Assembly (NCBI GenBank): GCA_013306675.1
Contig: JABLUY010000025.1
Location: 154,983-218,982, forward strand
DNA length: 64,000 nt
Source: Thraustochytrium sp. TN22
Taxonomy: Eukaryota > Sar > Bigyra > Thraustochytrida > Thraustochytriidae
Direction of reading: 5' to 3'
How positions within the stretch are numbered: the first letter of the stretch is position 1; each line of letters opens with the position of its first letter. The translations under genes and the position numbers were made by a program. This document shows positions 38,971 through 47,205 of the stretch, piece by piece. Under the pieces are notes generated by a model. The model had not been told where the DNA came from and did no database searches. It saw nothing but the letters and a program-made list of their open reading frames with translations.

Positions 38971-39823
38971 ATGTACGTGGGGATGGAGGGGCGGAGGGGG
39001 CGAGGGGATAGATACCCAGCCGCACGTACGCCCTGCGGGCGGCGCTCGCGCGCGCGCAGGGCGGCGAGCGAAGGAAGCGAGCGAGAGGGCAGGCCAGGCC
39101 GTGCGCATAATCGTGCGGGCGTAGCTGTGCTGGTCGTGCGCCGCGGGAGAGAGAGAGAGAGAGGGTGAACTGACGAGGCTTCTGGTTGCGCGACGCAGGT
39201 CCATCATGGACTACAACGGCGGCATTGTGGTGGCGTGCGCCGGCAAGGAGTGCGTGGTGGTCGCTTGCGATCAGCGCCTGGGCCAGCAGGCGCTGACCGT
39301 GGCGACGAACGATAGCCGCGTGTGGAAGATGAACGACCGGATCCTGTTCGCCTCGTCCGGCCTGGCGACGGACGTCATGTCGCTTCACCACCAGATGCAG
39401 CTCAAGGTGAACTCGTACGAGATGCGCGAGCACCGTCTGATGAAGCCGTCGGTGTTTAACGCCATGCTCAGCTCGTACCTGTACGGCCACCGGTTCGGCC
39501 CAAGGTTCGTGGGCCCCGTGGTGGCCGGCCTGCAGGCCAAGAAGGATGGCAGCGGCTTTGAGCCCTTCATCAGCGGCCTGGACTTGCTTGGCGCCCCGGT
39601 CTTTGCGCCCTACGCCGTGTCGGGTACCGCGGAGTCGAGCCTGCTGGGTCTCGTGGAGAGCTACCACAAGGAGGACCTCGAGCCCGATGAGCTTATGGAG
39701 GTCGTCGCTCAGATTATGCTCGCTGGCTCGCAGCGCGACTGCCTCAGCGGAGCGGACATTGAGATCCGCTGCCTGACTCCCACGGAGCACATCGTCCGCG
39801 TCGTCAAGAACCGCCACGACTGA
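38971..39823 (+). CDS. PSMB3: Proteasome subunit beta type-3 (PSMB3), intron within the start codon
   Basis: The body ORF begins at ATG 39206 (MDYNGGIVVACAGKECVVVA) and is collinear with human beta-3 (MSIMSYNGG...), including LATDV, YEMREHR, RFGPRFVGPV and SGTAESSLLGL. It lacks an N-terminal catalytic Thr, as beta-3 does, so it is a structural subunit of the 20S core. Just upstream the DNA reads CGCAG|G TCC ATC ATG, giving S-I-M-D-Y-N. 226 bases further up, GCCACCAT|GTACGT gives a strong Kozak context. Splicing 38973-39198 joins AT to G, restoring ATG TCC ATC ATG, exactly the conserved MSIM start. The start codon is thus probably split by the intron. The protein would be 208 residues. It converges on a coiled-coil gene. 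Confidence 0.88.
38973..39198 (+). other. Predicted PSMB3 intron splitting the initiator codon
   Basis: The intron begins GTACGT, the same 5' splice hexamer as the RPC8 intron, and ends CGACGCAG. It lies after the first two bases of the inferred ATG. Confidence 0.65.
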
Positions 39824-39976
39824 GACGGAAACACTACTGTAGGCCACACCCGAAAAACAACCAAAAAAAGCAAACTGCAAAGTACCTTTGTCGTTCTGTC
39901 CTCGCCTGCGCCTGCGCGCTAGCGCAGTTCGCCCAAGAACACTTTCCTTTCAGACGCCCTCTCCTTTTCCTAAAAC

Positions 39977-40960
39977 TTAGAGAGACAGGCCGGAGATGGA
40001 CAGGCCGGCAACGTCTTCGTCGCGGCGCGACGTCGTCGGCTGCGACAGCGCCTTGCCGCGAAGCGGCCGCGTGTTCCGCCCAAGCGGCTGCTGGCTTTGC
40101 TTCTGGCTCTGCTTCTGCGCGCCCGACGACGCCCTTGATGCTTGCGACGCCGGCCGCGCGCGCGCCGGCCGGCTCGCCTTGTCCTTGGCGAGGAGGGGCG
40201 CGATGTCCTCACGCATCGCCACCGACAGAGAGACGTCCTCGATGTCGTCCTCCAGAGCCGACACCATGGCGCACACGACCTCATGGTGCGCATCCCAGGC
40301 GCGGCCGCCGTGCTGTTCGTTGCGCTCGATCCAAGCCTGCAAAAGCCCGCGTACGGCCTCCTGCTCATTCTTGAGCGCGGCGCGCTCCGTCTCCAGGCGG
40401 CAAATGTATGACTCGCTCTTGACGCGGTCGAGGTGGTGCGTGCACCGCTCAAACCGGGTGAGAAGCCGGTGCAGGCGTCCCAGGTGTTGCCTGAGAGCGG
40501 CCTCCTGCGCGTCCGCGTCGTTCGCGGGAACTGCCTGCCCCGCCTCGGATTCGGAGGCGCCCGCCATGAGCGACTGCGTGGCGCGAATCTGCTTCATGCG
40601 TACCAGGAGCTGCTTGCGCCGCGCCGGCACTGACTTGCAGAATTCGGGCACCGCCACGATGAGCGGCTTCTCCAGGACGCGGTCGTCCATGGAAACGCAT
40701 GCCATGACGACCCTTCGCACGTCCGCGACAGCGTCGCCGGCCGCATCGACGCGCTCCAAAATGTACACGCGCAGCGCGTCGCGCTCCTCCTCGGCCTTGC
40801 CGAGCCTCCGCTTGACGCGATCCGTGTCTTCGGGGCCCGCCAGGAGCTGCGCGCGCGCCTTGGCCACGCGCTGGCACCGGCCCAGCAGCTCCGGCAGCAG
40901 CTCACGCAGCTCGCTCAGCAGCGCACGCGCCGTCTCCACTTCGCGCAGCTCCGCCTCCAT
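39977..40960 (-). CDS. Uncharacterised coiled-coil protein
   Basis: A 327-residue protein from ATG 40958-40960 (MEAELREVETARALL); the frame is open further to 41068, but from a TTG. The sequence is mostly helical: a coiled coil at residues 1-90, a globular-looking patch (ADVRRVVMACVSMDDRVLEK), a second coiled coil (about 160-240), then a Lys/Gln/Ser-rich tail that includes SQKQSQKQSQQ. I do not recognise the family. The upstream gene on the other strand starts about 220-270 bases away, so the two share a short divergent promoter. Confidence 0.65.
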   Translation of the reverse strand: MEAELREVETARALLSELRELLPELLGRCQRVAKARAQLLAGPEDTDRVKRRLGKAEEERDALRVYILERVDAAGDAVADVRRVVMACVSMDDRVLEKPLIVAVPEFCKSVPARRKQLLVRMKQIRATQSLMAGASESEAGQAVPANDADAQEAALRQHLGRLHRLLTRFERCTHHLDRVKSESYICRLETERAALKNEQEAVRGLLQAWIERNEQHGGRAWDAHHEVVCAMVSALEDDIEDVSLSVAMREDIAPLLAKDKASRPARARPASQASRASSGAQKQSQKQSQQPLGRNTRPLRGKALSQPTTSRRDEDVAGLSISGLSL

Positions 40961-41229
40961 GGCTGCGACCTCGCGCTCCAGCGATGCTACTCTGTGCGCA
41001 GCACTCGGTGGCTCCGCACTTTTTGCGAACCTGCGCTGCGGATCAGAAGTGCGCGCGCACACTCCCAACGGTCTCCGTTCTCCACTACGGCTTCGCAGTC
41101 AAGTTCACGGTCAAGCCGCGCGTGGCGCGCCAATCAAGTCTGCGGATGCAACATCGCGTGCAGTCGGCGCGAGGCGCCATGCGAGCAGCCAGAGCGGATT
41201 CACGCAGAGCGAGCCCGCGCGAGGCAGGC

Positions 41230-44145
41230 ATGGAGAAGGCGTCTGCGGCGAGTCGCGCGTGGCTCGAGCAGCTCGTGCGCGACGTGCGCGCCCCCGGCGC
41301 GGGCTTCGTCGAAGAGGACCTGCGCGCCGCCTTCGATGAGACTCTGCGCAAGGCTCGAGAAGGACCAAAAGAATGCGTGCGCATGGCGGAGCGCTTCCTG
41401 CGCGTGGTCGCGGGCTGGCGCGGCAGGCTCACGAACGAGGACGTGGGCCTTGTGCGCGGCGCGGCCGTCTTGCTGCACGAGGTCTACGGCGAAGGCCTGC
41501 GCTCCTTTGCGGGCGCATCGGCCTGCTTTGCACGCTCCTCACTCGAGCTCGAGGCCGTGGCCGACGCCCTGCACCGCAAGCTCAATGTGCTGGCGGACCT
41601 GGATGGCGGGCCGGACCGCACGCTGGCGCGCTGGACGGAGCGCGGCGGCGGCCGCGGCGCGCGCCAGGGGCTCATCGTGCGCGCGCACGGCTTTCGTAGG
41701 CTCGCCAAGCAGTTGCTGCGTGGCCGCGCAGACGGCCTCTCGGATGCAGAGCTCGAGCACGTTGTCATGCGCTACCTGGACGTGCGCGGCGCGGGCGGGA
41801 TCGACCGTGATGTCCTTGCTCGTTTTCTCGGCGATCGTGTCCCCGTCGTTTGCGAGCACGCCGCCTGGCTCACGGGCGCCTGCATGCGCGAGGAGCCTGC
41901 CGCCGTCGTGGACGTGCGCTTTCTGCCGGCCAAGCCGGCGGACAAGCTCGTGCAGAACCTCGTCGAGGCTGGCTTCGAGCGCGCCATGGGCCAAGACCTC
42001 GGCATCTGGGTGCGCCGAGCCGCGCGGCGCGATTACGCCGACGTGCATGCCTTCCGGCGCGCGCGGGTCACGGATATTTTTTGCGTGTGGGGCGCCCGCG
42101 TTCCGGAGCGCGATGTCGAGCTTGTCCGTCATGGCTACCTCCAGGTGCACGAAGACGGCGCCGGGTCGCAGGGCTCGCGCCTTGTGCAGTCCCTCCTCCT
42201 TGCGACGCCAAGGCGCATGGCAGCATCACGAGCAACATCTGCGGCAGCCGGTGCGCCGACGGGCCGGCCCGCGGCCGTCTGGGTGCGCCGCAACCAGGAG
42301 GAGGACTTCGCGGTCTGCAACGTGTTCGCGGGTCGCGCCAACGCCATGGTGCCGTGCCGCGACCTGCGGTTTGCCACTGCGGGCGTGCCGGAGGACGGGG
42401 CCGTGACGCTCTTCGTGCGCAGATTGCGCTGCGACGGCCGAAGCGCGCGGAAGTCGCTCGAGGTGGAGTTTGAGAAAATTGCGCACCGCCTCGACGCCGA
42501 CGAGCGCGGCATCAAGGAGGAGCGCGAGAAGCGAGCGCGCGCGCTGCGCGTGGAAGAGGTGCGCAAGGAGGTCGTGGCGCAGCTGCAGGCGCGCGTCGCG
42601 GCAGTTCTGACGAGTGCGGAGGACTGCGTGCGCCTGCAGCTTCCGGACACCGACCTCATGCTGGAGCTTGCGAGGGCCGCGCTCGACAAGGATGCGCGCC
42701 GGCGCTCCGTGACGCCAGGGTTTGTGACGCGCCGGGACGTCCGCGAGCTCCTGCGCAAGGCAGGTGCTCACCCGCCGTCGACCCAGGGCATGCGCGAGCT
42801 CCTGGACGCGCTCACGGAGCGAGGCGCGGTGCGCATGCGGGCCGTGCGGGACCTGATCGCCTTCAACCCGGCCCATGCGCAACGCGTGCTCGTCGAGGTC
42901 TGCCGCGTGCATGGGCCCAAAGTCTTGGCCGCCTTGGATGCGCTCGCGCAGCATCGTCGGGCGCCGCGGCATGCGACCGCCCGCAAGCTTCAGCCGCTGC
43001 TGGCGTTGACGGCCTTCGAATTCCAGGAGTGGGAGCTGGACCATGTGCTGCGCGCCTTCACGGATGGGCCGCTCGAGGCGGCAGGTGGCGCAAAGATTGA
43101 CATGGACTCGCTCCGCGCCGCGGTCGTCGCGGTGCTCGGGGCGCTGGCGGTGCCCCCGGGCCCGGAGCAGGGCCAGTCGCTGGAGGACTTTGTCGTGGAC
43201 CATTTCGCGGAGGGCGACGGGCTGGCGACGGAGGCCTTTGAGAGGCTCACGGGCAGGCGTAACGAGGCGGGCGCACCGGCCTCGGTTTCGGTGGCGAGAT
43301 TCGCGTCCATCATGCGCAAGAGGACACAGGCGAGCGACGAGCAGATTACCAGGTTTTTGCTCGAGCATGGCCTGCAGGAGCGCGCCTTTGTGAGCGCCGG
43401 CGTGCTTGCAGCCGTGGCGCGTCGCCTCGTGGCGCGCCGTGAGAATCCCGCCAGGTCTGACAGCGAGCACGAGCACTTCGATGACCGCGAGAACGACGAA
43501 GACGATGCCAGCGAAAGTTGTGCAAGCGAGGACGTCAACGTCAACTCGAACTCAGGAACGAGCTGGAGCTCGCCGGCTGCGGACTGGCTTGAGCTGCGTC
43601 GCGCGGTGTGCGCCAAGGACGCCTTCTCGCTGCGCGCTGCTCTCAAGGCGGCGCCACTGATCGCCCAGGATGACTTGGTGGCCGCGCTTTCTCATGCCGG
43701 CGCGCGCTTGAGCCAAGAAAGTGTGCAGACGCTTGTGCAGCACGCCAAGCGGCAGGATGGGGCCCTCGATGCCGTCAAGCTACTCAAGGCTCTTTTCCCC
43801 TCACGCGACGCGGCCCCTGAGCCCGGATACCGCGCTCGTGCGCTCTTGGACGAGTTGCGCAGCGTCTTGCAGCGCAGCTTGGCCAAGGGCGTTTGCCCGA
43901 AGCGCCTCATGCATGATGTGCTTCTGTACGATGTATCAGGCGACGTGGAAGACTTCTCCGCCGTGCATCTCGCGCTCCTTGTGAAGCGTCTCGTTGCGCA
44001 TTCTGGTCTCAAGGCCGACGAGCGTGAGCAGGACGGCCTCGCATTGGCTTGCGCGCTATCGTCCAAACCCTCTGTCGTGCCTTCTGGCGAAGCGCTCCTC
44101 TCTTCGCTCTGGGCTTTTGTGCAGGCCTCAAGACCGAGATCGTGA
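41230..44145 (+). CDS. Large uncharacterised protein with MABP-like and EF-hand-like segments
   Basis: The protein has 971 residues from ATG 41230; in-frame ATGs at 40984 and 41179 are alternatives. One segment (about residues 270-420) alternates VTDIFCVWG, a GYLQVHED turn, SLLLATPRR and VWVRRNQEEDFAVCNVF, the strand-turn pattern of MABP/MVB12-type beta-prism domains. Several helical stretches (for example GLSDAELEHVVMRYLDVRGAG) have the spacing of EF-hands but have lost most calcium-binding acids. An acidic low-complexity linker lies around 43440-43560. No overall homologue is recognised. The last 50 codons lie inside a 332-bp tandem duplication, and the stop codon falls within a 36-bp repeat motif. 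Confidence 0.6.
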   Translation: MEKASAASRAWLEQLVRDVRAPGAGFVEEDLRAAFDETLRKAREGPKECVRMAERFLRVVAGWRGRLTNEDVGLVRGAAVLLHEVYGEGLRSFAGASACFARSSLELEAVADALHRKLNVLADLDGGPDRTLARWTERGGGRGARQGLIVRAHGFRRLAKQLLRGRADGLSDAELEHVVMRYLDVRGAGGIDRDVLARFLGDRVPVVCEHAAWLTGACMREEPAAVVDVRFLPAKPADKLVQNLVEAGFERAMGQDLGIWVRRAARRDYADVHAFRRARVTDIFCVWGARVPERDVELVRHGYLQVHEDGAGSQGSRLVQSLLLATPRRMAASRATSAAAGAPTGRPAAVWVRRNQEEDFAVCNVFAGRANAMVPCRDLRFATAGVPEDGAVTLFVRRLRCDGRSARKSLEVEFEKIAHRLDADERGIKEEREKRARALRVEEVRKEVVAQLQARVAAVLTSAEDCVRLQLPDTDLMLELARAALDKDARRRSVTPGFVTRRDVRELLRKAGAHPPSTQGMRELLDALTERGAVRMRAVRDLIAFNPAHAQRVLVEVCRVHGPKVLAALDALAQHRRAPRHATARKLQPLLALTAFEFQEWELDHVLRAFTDGPLEAAGGAKIDMDSLRAAVVAVLGALAVPPGPEQGQSLEDFVVDHFAEGDGLATEAFERLTGRRNEAGAPASVSVARFASIMRKRTQASDEQITRFLLEHGLQERAFVSAGVLAAVARRLVARRENPARSDSEHEHFDDRENDEDDASESCASEDVNVNSNSGTSWSSPAADWLELRRAVCAKDAFSLRAALKAAPLIAQDDLVAALSHAGARLSQESVQTLVQHAKRQDGALDAVKLLKALFPSRDAAPEPGYRARALLDELRSVLQRSLAKGVCPKRLMHDVLLYDVSGDVEDFSAVHLALLVKRLVAHSGLKADEREQDGLALACALSSKPSVVPSGEALLSSLWAFVQASRPRS

Positions 44146-44654
44146 GCAGGACAGTCTCGCATTGGCGTGCGCGCTAACGACGAATCCCTGGCGCACTAAG
44201 CTGCTAACAGGCGTGAGCAGGACAGCCTCGCGTTGGCTTGCGTGCTAACGTCGCTGCTGACAAGCCTAATCTGTACTATTCTTCATGTAACTGCGGGTCG
44301 ACATGACTTGAAGGCTTGCTCCTCGTTGCGCCATCTGGTCTCAAGGCCGACGAGCGTGAGCAGGACGGCCTCGCATTGGCTTGCGCGCTATCGTCCAAAC
44401 CCTCTGTCGTGCCTTCTGGCGAAGCGCTCCTCTCTTCGCTCTGGGCTTTTGTGCAGGCCTCAAGACCGAGATCGTGAGCAGGACAGTCTCGCATTGGCGT
44501 GCGCGCTGACGACGAATCCCTGGCGCACTAAGCTGCTAACAGGCGTGAGCAGGACAGCCTCGCGTTGGCTTGCGTGCTAACGTCGCTGCTGACAAGCCTA
44601 ATCTGTACTATTCTTCATGTAACTGCGGGCCGACATGACTCAAGGCTTGAAGGC
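43991..44654. repeat. 332-bp tandem duplication covering the 3' end of the upstream gene
   Basis: Copy 1 (about 43991-44322) holds the last 50 codons and the 3' flank. Copy 2 (about 44323-44654) repeats them with only a few substitutions (for example CTAACGAC to CTGACGAC). Copy 2 carries a C-terminal coding fragment with no start. Each copy contains three versions of a 36-bp motif beginning CGTGAGCAGGAC, at 44023, 44141 and 44212, then +332. Confidence 0.92.
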
Positions 44655-45022
44655 TTGCACCACGTACAAGCTCGCGGCGCTCAACTCTTGTTGATGGCGG
44701 CACGAGGCGCTCTGGAATGCGGTACAGTCAAGTACCATACTGACTCAGACTGCACCACCAAAAGGACAACGCGCGAGAGGACAGCGACGCCCGCCAGCAT
44801 TGTTCTCCTTGCAGCGCAGCCTAGCTAGCAGCCTGGCAGGCTGGTCCTCCGCCCCGTCCGCCATGGAGGCCCGCCCGGTGGTCCGAGTCCTGCGCTGCTG
44901 ACGGAATGAGCGCGGTGCGCTTCGCGCCTGCCTGCGCGCCTGCAGAGCGCCTTCGAGTTTGGAGGCAGGCGGCGACTCGGCTGTGCTGGGCGCGGGAGCG
45001 GCGGCCGCGGCGAGCAGCTAGC
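44655..45022. other. Upstream region of CoaE-Nudix gene
   Basis: A mixed-composition stretch with a CTAGCTAG palindrome at about 44821. The downstream frame is open from ATG 44906, so 44906-45022 may encode a leader. Confidence 0.35.
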
Positions 45023-46225
45023 ATGGGCGCGTCCCCTTCGTCCGTTCGCGCGCCGGCGTCGAAGGAGAACGCCTCGCCGCGCACGCCGAGCAACGCGGTG
45101 GTGGTGGGCGTGACGGGCGGCATCGCGAGCGGCAAGTCCACCGTGTGCGAGCTGTTCGCGGAGCACGGCGCGACGGTCCTGAACGCGGACCACTTCGGGC
45201 ACGACGCGTACAAGCCCGGGACCAAGTGCCTGGAGCAGCTGGTGGAGCACTTCGGCGAGCGCATCGTGAACAGCGAGGACGGGACCGTGGACCGGAAGGT
45301 GCTGGGCAGCATCGTGTTTGCAGACAAGGCGGAGCTGGAGGCGCTGAATGGGATCGTGTGGCCCGCCATCAAGGAGCTGCTGCGCGAGCGCGTGGCGGCG
45401 CTGTGCGCGGAGGCCAGCGAGGGCGAGGCGCTCTTGATCGTGATCGAGGCGGCCGTGATGATCGAGGCGAAGTGGATGGACCTCGTGGACGAAGTGTGGG
45501 TGGTGACGGCGGAGCGCGAGGTGGCCAAGGAGCGGCTCATGAAGCGCAATCAGCTGAGCGAGGAGGACGCGTTGGTGCGCATCAACGCGCAGATCTCGAA
45601 TGAGCAGCGGCGCGAGGTGGCGCATGTGGAGATCAGCAACGACGGCGACAACGAGAAGCTGCGCGCGCGCGTGGAGGAGGACCTGCGCGCGCTGCACGCG
45701 CGGTACTCACGGCTGTCGGCCTTTGAGGAGGTGGACGTGGTGGACCGTGAGGACCAGGTCGTGACGTCGGCCAAGCGTGCTGTGGTGCGCGCCTTCAACC
45801 TGATCTCACGGTGCTCGTACGTGGTGATTCAGAACGCGCCGACGGGCAAGATTTACGTGCAGCGGCGGTCGATGCTCAAGGACTCTGGGCCCGGGCTCTT
45901 GGACCCGGCGCCGGGCGGCGTGCTTGGTGCGGGCGAGTCGTACCTGACGAACGCGCACCGCGAGATGGCTGAGGAGATGGGTCTCCATGACCTGGCACTG
46001 GAGCACGTTACGGCCATGTGGTATGAGGATGGCGCTGAGCGCACGTGGGGCACGATCTTCACCGCGACAGTTGACGTTCCGGTGGAGAGGCTCAAGCTGC
46101 AGGAGGCTGAAGTGCAGTCGGTGGAGCTCATGTCGCCGGAGGAGATTCTGCAGGCAGACCCTGCTGTCTTTTTGCCAGGTAGTCTGCAGGCCTTTAAAGT
46201 GTGGCGTGAGAAGCAGAGTAAGTAA
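44906..46225 (+). CDS. Fusion: dephospho-CoA kinase (CoaE) plus Nudix hydrolase
   Basis: A 439-residue two-domain protein. The first domain is a complete dephospho-CoA kinase: P-loop VVGVTGGIASGKST, then LNADHFGHDAY (the D-x-x-x-H/A-y motif), ALNGIVWPAI, and the R-x-x-x-R lid area (KERLMKRNQLSEEDA). It phosphorylates dephospho-CoA, the last step of CoA synthesis. The second domain, from about residue 280, has a full Nudix box (GGVLGAGESYLTNAHREM then AEEMGL) in a YfcD/IPP-isomerase-like setting (AFNLISRCSYVVI). The Nudix substrate is not evident; control of CoA or acyl-CoA is a tempting idea only. The first 39 residues are basic and acid-poor, a possible mitochondrial presequence; ATG 45023 is the alternative start. 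Confidence 0.88.
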   Translation: MSAVRFAPACAPAERLRVWRQAATRLCWARERRPRRAASMGASPSSVRAPASKENASPRTPSNAVVVGVTGGIASGKSTVCELFAEHGATVLNADHFGHDAYKPGTKCLEQLVEHFGERIVNSEDGTVDRKVLGSIVFADKAELEALNGIVWPAIKELLRERVAALCAEASEGEALLIVIEAAVMIEAKWMDLVDEVWVVTAEREVAKERLMKRNQLSEEDALVRINAQISNEQRREVAHVEISNDGDNEKLRARVEEDLRALHARYSRLSAFEEVDVVDREDQVVTSAKRAVVRAFNLISRCSYVVIQNAPTGKIYVQRRSMLKDSGPGLLDPAPGGVLGAGESYLTNAHREMAEEMGLHDLALEHVTAMWYEDGAERTWGTIFTATVDVPVERLKLQEAEVQSVELMSPEEILQADPAVFLPGSLQAFKVWREKQSK

Positions 46226-46491
46226 AACTGATTTGTGGTGAGCAAGGTTCTTGTCAGAATGTGGTTGGTACCATGAAGGCAAAGGAAAGCGTTACTTTTG
46301 TCACGAGAAAACATCTGGATTTTTTCAAACGCGCGCCGCCAAGCCATGACAAGGTCCGACGAACAGACGGACCTCGTCAGCTGGGGCGACGCCATTAGAC
46401 AGGCAAGTAGGTGGATCCTGAGTCATGTCAGGGCAGGAGTGAAAGGCAGGTAGAAGACACATGCAGAGGGAAGTGGAAGTGGGCGGCACAC

Positions 46492-46924
46492 TCAACGCTG
46501 CTGCTGTTGTTGCTGCTGCTGCGGCTGGGGATGATGCTTGGAGTCGGGTATGGGTCTGTCCGGGATGGACTCGGAGGCGACTGATCTAGCTTGGCGCTTG
46601 GGTTGGGGCTGCTGAGCTTCGGGTGAGGGCGGGGCCGCTGGCGGGTCTTCTTGAGGATCAGGCCTCGGCTGGGGGCCGACAACCGAAGAGATGGGCGTCA
46701 GGACGCGGGGGCGTTTGGTCTCATCAAAGGAGGACCGAGACAGGCCTCCCTCAGCGCCAGTGTGCAAGTCTGGCGCGGGGCGCCTGCTGCCGCCCACCAG
46801 GTCCATCATGATGCTCATGCCGGACCGAGGGGAGGCTGTGGCCTGGTATGGATGGTGTTGGAGCTGAGAATGTTGTTGCTGCGGCGGGTGCGGAGGCTGA
46901 AGCTGCGACTGAGGGTGCACGAAG

Positions 46925-46979
<55 letters not shown>

Positions 46980-47010
46980 GCTGCTGCTGTTGCTGATATC
47001 CCAATCCCAT
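46492..47010 (-). CDS. Glutamine-rich low-complexity protein (23-Gln tract)
   Basis: The ORF starts MGLGY and immediately runs into 23 consecutive Gln (46927-46995, mostly CAA codons), then Pro/Gln/His-rich sequence, a Ser/Pro stretch and a terminal Gln8-Arg. There is no recognisable domain. The codons upstream in frame reach a stop within six codons, so either this ATG is the start or it is an internal exon whose 3' splice site lies in the less GC-rich DNA upstream. It may be a transcription-regulator fragment. The tract is a CAA/TTG microsatellite likely to vary in length. Confidence 0.4.
46926..46995. repeat. TTG/CAA trinucleotide microsatellite
   Basis: Twenty-three consecutive in-frame TTG or CTG triplets (plus strand) encode polyQ on the minus strand. 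Confidence 0.95.
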
Positions 47011-47205
47011 CGCCCTAGACGGAGTTTAATCAGGATAGCCATATTATCCCTAGTAAATCGGCTCTCCTGCTTGCGCTCGACTGACCTGTTGCTATCATGA
47101 TTCTAATCATTTTTGGAACTTTCAACTACTGGGTTTGTATGGAAGCGTAAAGTGTTGGTCACTTCCGACTGGCCTGTGCGGATGCTGAGGCCAACTTGGG
47201 CTGCA

